Shown: positions 1-6,268 of the stretch, piece by piece
How positions within the stretch are numbered: position 1 is the stretch's first letter
How the letters are laid out: each line of letters begins with the position of its first letter
NCBI GenBank assembly: GCA_023145555.1
Contig: JAGLDO010000233.1
Span: 1 to 6,674, forward strand
Direction: 5' to 3'
Source: Bacteroidales bacterium
GTDB lineage: Bacteria > Bacteroidota > Bacteroidia > Bacteroidales > B39-G9
Length of the DNA stretch: 6,674 nucleotides
Position numbers and translations under genes: made by a program
Notes under the pieces: generated by a model
What the model saw: only the letters and a program-made list of their open reading frames with translations
Databases searched by the model: none
Told to the model about the DNA's origin: nothing

Positions 1-362
1 GCTTCTATATCTTCTGCATTTTTCATTGAATCGAGAGCTCTCTCAAAATCGTCAACTACGGGTAAAATATTTACTATTATATCTTCGCCGGCAGATTTAA
101 TAATATCTATCCTTTCTTTCAAAGTTCTTTTTCTGTAGTTGTCAAATTCTGCAGAAAGTCGAATATATTTATCGTTGGCAATTTCATATTTTTCTATTAA
201 TTCTTGCTTTTCGTCTTTTTTTACAACTTTGGCTTTTGTTTCTTTTTTAACAGATTTTTTTTTGTTTGTTGTTTTCGATTCTGTTTTTGGTGATTTAGTG
301 CTTGTTTTTTTTGCAGTAACCTTAACTTCAGGTTCTTGCTTATTTGTTTCTTTTTTTGTCAT
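1..362 (-). CDS. grpE: GrpE, nucleotide exchange factor of DnaK (N-terminal part, cut by window edge)
   Basis: GrpE releases ADP from the Hsp70 chaperone DnaK in the cytoplasm. The ATG is at 362-360, and 120 codons are visible before the left edge; the C-terminal beta domain that contacts DnaK is outside. Residues 1-52 are a low-complexity, Lys/Thr/Glu-rich tail (KKETNKQEPEV, TTNKKKSVKKETKAK), as is common for the disordered GrpE N-terminus. From about residue 53 the long dimerising helix begins. It carries the family hallmark AEFDNYRKRTLKER (residues 71-84), then AGEDII and LPVVDDFERAL (residues 100-110). No in-frame start nearer the core looks better, and a promoter-like -7 box lies about 27 bp upstream. 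In this phylum dnaJ usually follows grpE, and it would lie beyond the left edge. The identification rests on the core motifs and is firm; the exact start is slightly less so because the tail is poorly conserved. Confidence 0.95.
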   Translation of the reverse strand, partial: MTKKETNKQEPEVKVTAKKTSTKSPKTESKTTNKKKSVKKETKAKVVKKDEKQELIEKYEIANDKYIRLSAEFDNYRKRTLKERIDIIKSAGEDIIVNILPVVDDFERALDSMKNAEDIE

Positions 363-616
363 TTTATTTATTAATAAATTATTTTAATCAAATTTAATTC
401 TGAAAATTATTTTTTGTTTTAATGAATATGCAATATTAATAAAATTTTATTTTTCATCACTTGATTTATTTTTGTAAGTCAGCTTAAATAATACATAATC
501 AATGAATAAATTTTTAAATGCAATTAAAAATTACACATTATTTCATTTCAAATTGTTTGCCAATATATATTTTTACGACAAATTGACATTTTTTTTTGTT
601 ATTTTGATAAAATGAC
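363..616. other. AT-rich intergenic stretch upstream of grpE, no gene seen
   Basis: Between grpE and the terminator of the oxidoreductase gene lies very AT-rich DNA with many stops in all frames. Apart from the -7-like box at 389-396, I see no open frame with family-like sequence, no tRNA-like fold and no long repeat. It probably serves only as the grpE promoter region. Confidence 0.6.
389..396 (-). promoter_or_regulatory. Candidate -7 box of the grpE promoter
   Basis: On the minus strand this reads TAAATTTG, an exact match to the Bacteroidota -7 consensus TAnnTTTG. It ends 27 bp before the grpE ATG. I find no TTTG-like -33 element at the usual 19-21 bp spacing, so only half of the promoter is supported. 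In such AT-rich DNA a chance match is possible. No CIRCE-like inverted repeat is seen in front of grpE. Confidence 0.35.
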
Positions 617-645
617 AAAAGGCAGAAATAAATTCTGCCTTTTTT
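617..645 (-). terminator. Intrinsic terminator behind the TlpA-like gene (can work in both directions)
   Basis: A perfect 11-bp inverted repeat has arms at 617-627 (AAAAGGCAGAA) and 633-643 (TTCTGCCTTTT) around a 5-nt loop. The GC-rich part is GGCAGAA/TTCTGCC. Read leftward, the stem is followed by a run of four T, and the hairpin starts about 40 nt behind the oxidoreductase stop codon. Read rightward it ends in six T. There is no plus-strand gene here, so the leftward role is the relevant one. Confidence 0.85.
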
Positions 646-664
646 GGTTAATAAATAGTTTAAG

Positions 665-683
665 TCGAACTGAGGTTATTAGG
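665..683. repeat. First copy of a short intergenic motif (TCGAACTGAGGTTA)
   Basis: The 14 bases at 665-678 recur exactly at 2948-2961. This copy abuts the stop codon of the TlpA-like gene (684-686) and lies between it and the terminator at 617-645. A small AAC-TGAG-GTT hairpin is possible, but the outer stem seen around the other copy is absent. Confidence 0.55.
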
Positions 684-1262
684 TTATTTTTCAATTAAAT
701 AATTTAAAACTTCATATAGTCGCTGCCCTCTAAGATTTTTTGCAATAATAATTCCATCCCCACTAATAAGAAGGTTTGAAGGTATTGACCTTATACCGTA
801 TATTTGAGCAGGTTGTGAGTGCCAACCTCCCAAGTCGCTAACATGGTTTTCCCAAAACATATTATCTTTTTTTATTGCATTAATCCATGCTGATTTATTT
901 TTATCTAAAGATACGCTGTAAATAGTAAATCCTTTACCATGTTTGAAATTTTTATCCTTAAATTTAAGATAAGCATTAACAATATTAGGATTTTCCATTC
1001 TACATGGTCTGCACCAAGATGCCCAAAAATCAATAAGAACTATTTTACCTTTTAATGACGATAAGGTAATTATTTTTCCGTCAGGAGATCGAAAATTTAA
1101 TTCGGGAGCTTTGTTTCCAACGTTCAGTCCAACTACAACTTTATCGTTGTTACTAGATGGAGTAATTGCTTCTGTATTTTTCGAAATGCTTTTTACATTA
1201 GAGTAACTAAGAACGTTTACTGCAATAAAAGCAGTTATTAGAGTGATTTTAATTTTTTTCAT
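684..1262 (-). CDS. Exported TlpA-like thiol-disulfide oxidoreductase (thioredoxin fold)
   Basis: A 192-residue protein with a Sec-type signal at residues 1-20 (MKKIK, then a hydrophobic stretch ITLITAFIAVNVLSY). No lipobox Cys is present, so it is probably periplasmic or membrane-anchored by the uncleaved signal. The mature part starts with the AhpC/TSA-Redoxin signature GNKAPELNFRSPDGKIITLSSLKGKIVLIDFWASWC. The redox motif is WCRPC, with Cys84 and Cys87. The cis-proline loop is IRSIPSNLLI, with Pro161, and the end GDGIIIAKNLRG fits the last strand and helix. Length and domain order match single-domain TlpA/ResA-type reductases, which reduce disulfides or apocytochrome thiols outside the cytoplasm. 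The true partner cannot be read from the sequence. The neighbours murA and grpE are unrelated, and the gene has its own likely promoter and terminator. I give no gene symbol because the tlpA, resA and stoA subtypes cannot be separated by eye. Confidence 0.9.
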   Translation of the reverse strand: MKKIKITLITAFIAVNVLSYSNVKSISKNTEAITPSSNNDKVVVGLNVGNKAPELNFRSPDGKIITLSSLKGKIVLIDFWASWCRPCRMENPNIVNAYLKFKDKNFKHGKGFTIYSVSLDKNKSAWINAIKKDNMFWENHVSDLGGWHSQPAQIYGIRSIPSNLLISGDGIIIAKNLRGQRLYEVLNYLIEK

Positions 1263-1287
1263 ATTTATATATTTACATATTTAGATA

Positions 1288-1318
1288 CAAATAAATATGT
1301 TTTATAAATAAAAAGCAA
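1288..1318 (-). promoter_or_regulatory. Weak candidate promoter of the TlpA-like gene
   Basis: On the minus strand TTG (1318-1316) is followed, 20 bp on, by TTTATTTG (1295-1288), one base off the Bacteroidota -7 consensus TAnnTTTG. Its end is 26 bp before the ATG at 1262, like the spacing seen for grpE. The DNA is so AT-rich that this stays tentative. Confidence 0.3.
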
Positions 1319-1350
1319 GTTGAAAATAAAATAATTCATATAATTTTATC

Positions 1351-1501
1351 TTTTAATATTGAATCCACTCCGAAAAGTTTTATTTTTAAATTATTGAGAC
1401 CTGACATGTTTTCTATTATTCAGATTATCAGCAATTTAATTATACCTGTTTTTCTTACTATAAACATGTCAGGTGTTTTTGGAGTAGTTTCAACATTACA
1501 A
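1351..1501. repeat. Nested imperfect inverted repeat behind murA
   Basis: The outer arms 1351-1376 and 1476-1501 pair without gaps over 26 positions, with four mismatches and one G-T pair; the core is CCACTCCGAAAA against TTTTTGGAGTAG. The inner arms 1399-1411 (ACCTGACATGTTT) and 1462-1474 (AAACATGTCAGGT) are a perfect 13-bp match around a 50-nt AT-rich centre. The left side has 22 nt between the outer and inner arms, the right side only 1 nt. The element starts 16 nt behind the murA stop. No T-run follows on the minus strand, so it is not a normal intrinsic terminator. It could be a decayed palindromic (REP/MITE-like) element or a structured 3' end of the murA transcript. There are no coding features inside. 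Confidence 0.7.
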
Positions 1502-1516
1502 TTTTACAAACTAATT

Positions 1517-2827
1517 TTAATCGCCAATTCGTTCAATTTTAGCACCAATATTGTTAAGTCGTTTATCAATAAATTGATAGCCACGGTCAATCTGTTCAAT
1601 ATTGTGAATTGTGCTAACACCTTTAGCCGACATTGCTGCAATTAAAAGTGCAACACCTGCTCTGATATCCGGAGAAATTAAAGTTGCTCCTTTTAAGTAG
1701 TGTTGTTTGTTTAAACCAATAATAGTGGCTCTATGCGGGTCGCATAATATTATTTGGGCTCCCATATCAATAAGTTTATCAACAAAGAAGAGGCGGCTTT
1801 CAAACATTTTTTGATGAATTAAAACACTTCCTTTTGCCTGAGTTGCTACAACAAGAAGAACGCTCAAAAGGTCGGGCGTTAATCCGGGCCAAGGAGCATC
1901 GTCAATAGTCATTATTGACCCATCAATAAATGTTTCAATTTCGTAGTTGCCTTGTTCGGGAATAAAAATATCATCATTATTTTTTTCGAATTTTATACCT
2001 AAGCGTTTAAACGCTTGAGGAATTATTCCGAGATTCTCGTAAGAAACATTTTTAATAGTAATTTCAGAAGAAGTCATTGCAGCCAATCCAATAAAACTTC
2101 CAATTTCAATCATGTCAGGCAATATAGAATGCTCACATCCTGTAAGATGATTAACCCCTTCAATAGTTAGCAGGTTTGAGGAAATGCCTGAAATTTTGGC
2201 ACCCATCCTGTTCAGCATTTTACATAGTTGTTGCACGTATGGTTCACAAGCAGCGTTATATATTTGTGTAGTTCCTTTGGCAAGAACGGCAGCCATAATA
2301 ATATTTGCTGTTCCGGTAACTGATGCTTCTTCAAGAAGCATATATGTGCCTTGAAGATTATCTGCTTGTATTTTATAAAATTTATTATTTGAATCGTATT
2401 CAAATTTAGCACCAAGTTTTTGGAATCCTAAAAAGTGTGTATCTAATCGGCGTCTACCAATTTTGTCGCCACCTGGTTTTGGAATATAAGCTTTACCAAA
2501 TCGTGCTATTAATGGACCAATAGTCATCACAGAACCTCGCAGTGAAGAACTTTTTTTCACATATTCGTCTGAATATAAGTAATCTAGATTAATATTTTTT
2601 GCTTGAAAAACATAATCTGTTTTGTTTAATTTTGAAACAGATACCCCTAAACCAATTAATAATTCAATTAATCGATTTACATCTCTAATATCAGGGATGT
2701 TTTTTATTGTTATTTTTTCAGGAGACAATAATGTTGCGCATATAATTTGAAGCGCTTCATTTTTAGCTCCTTGGGGGGTTATTTCTCCTTTTAACTTATG
2801 ACCTCCTTCAACTCGAAAAATACTCAT
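1517..2827 (-). CDS. murA: UDP-N-acetylglucosamine 1-carboxyvinyltransferase (MurA), Asp-type active site
   Basis: MurA transfers enolpyruvate from PEP to UDP-GlcNAc, the first committed step of peptidoglycan synthesis in the cytoplasm. The 436-residue length is usual for the family, and the start MSIFRVEGGHKLKGEI is typical. Lys22-Asn23 (QGAKNEAL) are the substrate-binding pair. The catalytic loop reads PKPGGDKIGRRRLDTH, with Asp121 where E. coli has Cys115. The Asp in TPDLLS (Asp319) fits the general base, and Arg389 in ISPDIRAG fits the conserved C-terminal Arg. Two EPSP-synthase-like halves are seen, with the repeat motifs GTANIIMAAVLAKG and GVALLIAAMSAKG. The Cys-to-Asp exchange is known to keep activity but to prevent alkylation by fosfomycin. 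The gene lies behind the DUF4290 gene, across a 228-bp gap with a strong hairpin. No good own promoter is seen; TAGATTCG at 2893-2886 is one base off a -7 box but has no -33 element. Confidence 0.97.
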   Translation of the reverse strand: MSIFRVEGGHKLKGEITPQGAKNEALQIICATLLSPEKITIKNIPDIRDVNRLIELLIGLGVSVSKLNKTDYVFQAKNINLDYLYSDEYVKKSSSLRGSVMTIGPLIARFGKAYIPKPGGDKIGRRRLDTHFLGFQKLGAKFEYDSNNKFYKIQADNLQGTYMLLEEASVTGTANIIMAAVLAKGTTQIYNAACEPYVQQLCKMLNRMGAKISGISSNLLTIEGVNHLTGCEHSILPDMIEIGSFIGLAAMTSSEITIKNVSYENLGIIPQAFKRLGIKFEKNNDDIFIPEQGNYEIETFIDGSIMTIDDAPWPGLTPDLLSVLLVVATQAKGSVLIHQKMFESRLFFVDKLIDMGAQIILCDPHRATIIGLNKQHYLKGATLISPDIRAGVALLIAAMSAKGVSTIHNIEQIDRGYQFIDKRLNNIGAKIERIGD

Positions 2828-2947
2828 TTGTATATTTTTTTATTAAATTATATAAAGTATGAATATACAGAAAAAATTATAGAAACGAATCTAAATGAAT
2901 ATTTTTTTATCCCGTTTTTATTAACTTGATTCTAATGCTTTTTAGTT

Positions 2948-2966
2948 TCGAACTGAGGTTACTAAA
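2948..2966. repeat. Second copy of a short intergenic motif (TCGAACTGAGGTTA)
   Basis: The 14 bases TCGAACTGAGGTTA at 2948-2961 are identical to 665-678. After one differing base, TA also matches in both copies. Here the motif is enclosed by a short inverted repeat, TTTTTAGT (2939-2946) and ACTAAAAA (2961-2968), and inside it AAC-TGAG-GTT can pair. It lies just beyond the DUF4290 terminator, in front of murA. Its function is unknown. Confidence 0.55.
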
Positions 2967-3013
2967 AAAAATTGGAAATTTTATATTCTTAAGAATACAA
3001 AATTTCCAATTTT
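2964..3013 (-). terminator. Strong intrinsic terminator behind the DUF4290 gene
   Basis: The arms 2968-2982 (AAAATTGGAAATTTT) and 2999-3013 (AAAATTTCCAATTTT) form a perfect 15-bp inverted repeat. After one mismatch, the palindrome ATTCTTAAGAAT inside the loop extends the stem. On the minus strand the right arm is transcribed first and the stem runs into eight T (2971-2964), the expected termination signal. It lies 43 nt behind the DUF4290 stop and 137 bp in front of murA, so it should at least lower read-through into murA. Confidence 0.85.
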
Positions 3014-3034
3014 AAAGTTTGTTAGTTATTATAA

Positions 3035-3053
3035 ATTGATATTTAATATCAAT
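3035..3053. repeat. 19-nt palindrome directly behind the DUF4290 stop
   Basis: ATTGATATT-T-AATATCAAT is a perfect palindrome with a single central base, beginning 3 nt behind the DUF4290 stop codon. It is almost all A/T and has no T-run of its own on the minus strand. It may stabilise the 3' end together with the hairpin that follows, or be a chance product of base composition. Confidence 0.4.
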
Positions 3054-3055
3054 AT

Positions 3056-3643
3056 TTATTTTTTTATAACTCTTTTTATTCTTCTGGTTTTATTAGACAA
3101 TTCTCTTGAAGATGAAAGTTGTAATGTTTTGTCAATATTTAGTTTACCGTTTGATAATTTTTCTAAGTCGTTTAAAATTATTTCATCGGTAACTGCGTCT
3201 CTATTCCATTTCAGATAGAGATATTTCATGTGATTTGCTATTATTAATATAAGGTTATTCCTTTTTGTTTCATCATCTGTTTCAATAGCTTGTTTTATAA
3301 AAAGACTAACATTTGTTCCATAATGTTTATATCTTATATTATCAATTTTGTATGGAATTTGATTTGGTTTTAGGTTAAAATTCGTTTTTTCAGGTAAAGG
3401 AAAAGGAGAATCGAAATTCAATTTAAAATCAGACATTATCGCAAGATGATCCCAAAGTTTGTGTTTAAAATCCGGAATATCGCGTAGGTGAGTTTTTTTA
3501 TTACCTAATATTGTTATAATTGCGTTTGCAATTTTATTTCTTTCAGTTTTATCTTCAATAGTTAAAGCGTATTCAACCATTTTTTGTATGTTTCTGCCAT
3601 ATTCATGTAATACGAGCTTTGACCGAGATGTGTTATAATCCAT
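3056..3643 (-). CDS. DUF4290 family protein, function unknown
   Basis: A 195-residue, probably cytoplasmic protein without a signal peptide or membrane segment. It shows the conserved features of DUF4290: the start LVLHEYGRNIQKMVEYALTI (residues 10-29), the pair of helices TERNKIANAIITILGN (33-48), and the hallmark LRDIPDFKHKLWDHLAIMSDFKLNFDSPFPLP (53-84). A second helical part, DDETKRNNLILIIANHMKYLYLKWNRD (123-149), follows. The tail from about residue 175 is Ser/Arg/Lys-rich and ends in RRIKRVIKK, which might bind nucleic acid, although this is only inference from charge. The family is known from Bacteroidota, where it often lies directly upstream of murA, as here. No enzymatic motif is recognised. 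The ATG at 3643-3641 lies 23 bp behind the -7 box of an excellent promoter, which supports this start. The murF-alr stop is 73 bp upstream. Confidence 0.88.
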   Translation of the reverse strand: MDYNTSRSKLVLHEYGRNIQKMVEYALTIEDKTERNKIANAIITILGNKKTHLRDIPDFKHKLWDHLAIMSDFKLNFDSPFPLPEKTNFNLKPNQIPYKIDNIRYKHYGTNVSLFIKQAIETDDETKRNNLILIIANHMKYLYLKWNRDAVTDEIILNDLEKLSNGKLNIDKTLQLSSSRELSNKTRRIKRVIKK

Positions 3644-3665
3644 ATTATTTTTTTTATATTTTTTA

Positions 3666-3696
3666 CAAAAGTAGTCTTTTTAGTTTATTATGCAAA
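3666..3696 (-). promoter_or_regulatory. Bacteroidota-type primary promoter of the DUF4290 gene
   Basis: On the minus strand TTTG (3696-3693) is followed by exactly 19 bp and then TACTTTTG (3673-3666). Both boxes match the consensus of the Bacteroidota housekeeping sigma factor (TTTG-N19 to 21-TAnnTTTG) at every fixed base. Transcription would begin near 3660, giving a leader of about 15-20 nt before the ATG at 3643. The whole promoter fits in the 73-bp gap behind murF-alr. Confidence 0.75.
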
Positions 3697-3716
3697 AAGA
3701 GAATCTGTCATTCAAG

Positions 3717-6179
3717 TTATTCGTGAAAATAAACACGTTTTACTCTGTTTGAAATACTTGTTAGAATTTCGTAAGGAATTGTGTTTAATTGCTTTGCTAA
3801 TTCTGTTACTGGGTAATCGTTGCCAAAAAATATTACTTCATCTCCTTCTTTAGCATTTACTTTGGTAATGTCAATCATACAAATATCCATACAAATATTT
3901 CCAATTATTGGAGCAAATTGATTATTAACTAAAACTTTACCAACTCCATTGCTTAATTGTCTTCTCAAGCCATCGGCATAACCAATTGGGACTGTTGCAA
4001 TTTTTGAATCTTTATCGAGTTTCCCTTTTCTTCCATAGCCAACTGTTTCATTTTTTTTTACAGTCCTAATTTGAGCAATTATGCTTTTTAAAGTGCTTAC
4101 ATTAAAAAGTTTATTTTTTTTTGAAGGGCTTATGCCATACAGTCCTATTCCAAGTCGAACCATATCGTATTGGTTTTTAGGGAAACGCTCAATACCCGAT
4201 GAGTTTAAAATATGACGAAGAATAGGGTAGTCGAACTCATTAATAATTTTAGAAGTCATTAACTCAAAAGATGAAAATTGTTTGTTTGTAAAATCATCAT
4301 GAATTTTTTCGTCGCTGGCTGCAAGGTGTGAAAAAATTGATTTTATTTTGAGATTTTTGTATTCTTTTAATTCATTAATCAGATCATCAATATCGTTGCT
4401 GTCAAATCCTGAACGGTGCATTCCTGTGTCTAATTTAATATGAATTGGGTATGTTTTTTTGTTGTTTTTTATAAGAGTTTCGTGAAAGGCACGCAAGGTT
4501 CGAAAATTGTATATTTCGGGTTCAAGCTTATATTCAATCATTAAATTGAAACTATTAACCTCGGGATTCATAATTACTATTGGCAAAGAAATTTGATTTT
4601 TTCTTAGCTCAATGCCTTCATCTGTGTATGCTGCAGCAAGATAATTGATGTTTTGATATTGAAGAAGACTTGCAATTTCAAATGTGCCACTACCATAGGA
4701 AAAAGCTTTTACCATTGCCATTATTTTTGTTTCGGGTCGCAACTTTGACCTAAAAAAATTTAGATTTTGTTCAATAGCGTTTAGGTTAACTTCTAAAACT
4801 GTTCGGTGTATTTTTTTTTCTAATAAAGTTGATATTTTTTCAAAATGAAATTTTCGTGAGCCTTTAATTAATATATTTGAGTTAATGAATAAATTTTTTG
4901 AATAATTGATTGCAAAATCATCGGTTGAGCTAAAAAAATGTTTTTTTATGCTAAAGAAGTTTGAATTGCGTGATATGGTTTTTCCTATTCCAATTATCTC
5001 ATCAATATTTTTTTCTCTTACTAGTTCAGAAATTTTTTTATATAATTCTTTTTCATCGAAACTACTTTGCAATATGTCTGATAAAATGAGAATATTTTTA
5101 TTGTTTTGTTTTTGATGATTAAGAAAATCTAAAGCAATGGTTAACGATTGAATATCGGAGTTATAACTGTCGTTTATAATACTGCAATTGTTAATTCCTT
5201 GCTTCAGTTCTAAACGCATTGCAACAGGCGACAAGTCATACATTTTTTCTTCGATATTTTTATTATCGAAGTTTAATAACAGCATTAATAACCACACATG
5301 AATTGCGTTTTCAATTGACGCATCATCAATAAAAGGAATTTCAATTTGTAAATTCTTATTTTCGTATTTTGCTGATATTAATGAGTGCTTGTTTTTTTTA
5401 TTGATATTAGTTATTTGTAAATCAGCTTTTTGTTTAATCGACCATGTTACTAATTTTTTATCTGAAAAATGATTATCTGAGTTGAATTGATAATCAATAA
5501 GTTTGTAGTCTTTCCTGTAAATTATTGTATTACAACTGTAAAACAATTTTATTTTTTCTGATATTTTTTGTTTTAAATCGATAAAATTTTCCTGATGAGC
5601 ATCACCAATATTTGTAAAAATACCTATTGAAGGATTTATTATTGGTTGAATTTTTTTCATTTCCTGTGGTTCGGAAATGCCTGCTTCAAAAATTGCAAAG
5701 TTGCACGATTTGTTTAACAGCCAAACAGACAATGGCACGCCAACTTGCGAGTTATAACTTTTGGGGCTACGAATAATTTTTTTGTCGTTTTGTAAAGTTT
5801 GGAATAACCATTCTTTTATAATAGTTTTTCCGTTACTTCCTGTAATACCAACAACAGGTATGTTAAATTGATTTCTATGAAATGTTGCTAATTGTTGTAA
5901 GGCTGTTAAAGTGTTATCGACAAGAATAAAATTAGCATTTTTGTATTTTTCATAATTTTCAGGAAGAGTGCTAACAACAAAGTTATTAACATTGTTTTTA
6001 TACAAATCATTAATAAAATTATGACCATCGTTGTTATTCCCAACAATTGCAAAAAACAAAGAATTCGGTTCTGAGACAATATTCCTACTATCAATTAATA
6101 AATATTTTATAAAGGTTTTTTTACCAAAGAGCTGTCCTTTTACAATGTTTGATATGTTTTGAGTAGAATAATTCAGCAT
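3717..6179 (-). CDS. murF-alr: Bifunctional UDP-MurNAc-tripeptide:D-Ala-D-Ala ligase / alanine racemase (MurF-Alr fusion)
   Basis: An 820-residue cytoplasmic fusion. Residues 1 to about 455 are a Mur ligase. The N-terminal substrate domain has LIDSRNIVSEPNSLFFAIVGNNNDGHNFI (28-56). The ATP P-loop is GITGSNGKT (111-119, Lys118). EAGIS (165-169) and TNIGDAHQENF (189-199) follow, then MRLELKQG (321-328) and the MurF hallmark INDSYNSD (335-342). Residues about 457-820 are a fold-type III alanine racemase. The PLP lysine is Lys491 in MVKAFSYGSG, followed by KLDTGMHRSGF (582-592), NSSGIERFP, and VRLGIGLYG (674-682). The second catalytic base is Tyr715 in VGYGRKG, and GYADGLRR and GNICMDICMID complete the domain. 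The protein would make D-Ala from L-Ala and join D-Ala-D-Ala to UDP-MurNAc-tripeptide. The fusion is established in Bacteroidota and both halves look intact. A separate Ddl ligase is still needed and is not in the window. The start MLNYSTQNISNIV is typical of MurF. No strong own promoter is seen; TTG-N20-TATTATTT around 6241-6213 is weak, so co-transcription with the phosphatase gene is possible. Confidence 0.96.
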   Translation of the reverse strand: MLNYSTQNISNIVKGQLFGKKTFIKYLLIDSRNIVSEPNSLFFAIVGNNNDGHNFINDLYKNNVNNFVVSTLPENYEKYKNANFILVDNTLTALQQLATFHRNQFNIPVVGITGSNGKTIIKEWLFQTLQNDKKIIRSPKSYNSQVGVPLSVWLLNKSCNFAIFEAGISEPQEMKKIQPIINPSIGIFTNIGDAHQENFIDLKQKISEKIKLFYSCNTIIYRKDYKLIDYQFNSDNHFSDKKLVTWSIKQKADLQITNINKKNKHSLISAKYENKNLQIEIPFIDDASIENAIHVWLLMLLLNFDNKNIEEKMYDLSPVAMRLELKQGINNCSIINDSYNSDIQSLTIALDFLNHQKQNNKNILILSDILQSSFDEKELYKKISELVREKNIDEIIGIGKTISRNSNFFSIKKHFFSSTDDFAINYSKNLFINSNILIKGSRKFHFEKISTLLEKKIHRTVLEVNLNAIEQNLNFFRSKLRPETKIMAMVKAFSYGSGTFEIASLLQYQNINYLAAAYTDEGIELRKNQISLPIVIMNPEVNSFNLMIEYKLEPEIYNFRTLRAFHETLIKNNKKTYPIHIKLDTGMHRSGFDSNDIDDLINELKEYKNLKIKSIFSHLAASDEKIHDDFTNKQFSSFELMTSKIINEFDYPILRHILNSSGIERFPKNQYDMVRLGIGLYGISPSKKNKLFNVSTLKSIIAQIRTVKKNETVGYGRKGKLDKDSKIATVPIGYADGLRRQLSNGVGKVLVNNQFAPIIGNICMDICMIDITKVNAKEGDEVIFFGNDYPVTELAKQLNTIPYEILTSISNRVKRVYFHE

Positions 6180-6268
6180 TTTTTTATTACATAGATTTGT
6201 TAAAATGTTTATAAATAATAACCTTTAGAATTATTATTAGCAATTTTTATTAAAACGAAATTTTTTTA

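Noticed and set aside
139..387. Plus-strand open frame of 82 codons rich in Phe and Val
   Set aside because: It is the antisense of the Lys-rich grpE N-terminus (AAA codons read as TTT) and shows no family resemblance.
1359..1493. Reading the inverted repeat as the intrinsic terminator of murA
   Set aside because: The 50-nt centre is too large and no T-run follows either arm on the minus strand.
1394..1645. Plus-strand open frame of 83 codons
   Set aside because: It overlaps the inverted repeat and the 3' end of murA in antisense; its sequence follows from those features.
2212..2415. Minus-strand open frame of 67 codons inside murA
   Set aside because: It is an out-of-frame shadow of murA, whose own frame is continuous and conserved here.
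3036..3218. Plus-strand open frame of 60 codons
   Set aside because: It is antisense to the DUF4290 C-terminus and begins in the AT palindrome; no coding signature.
4906..5115. Plus-strand open frame of 69 codons
   Set aside because: It is antisense to the linker and C-terminal MurF part of the fusion gene, which is uninterrupted.
5906..6094. Minus-strand open frame of 62 codons, hydrophobic
   Set aside because: It is an out-of-frame shadow of the MurF N-terminal domain.
3717..6179. A frameshift or assembly join producing the 820-codon gene
   Set aside because: The MurF-Alr fusion is well known in this phylum; both domains are complete and the frame is open throughout.
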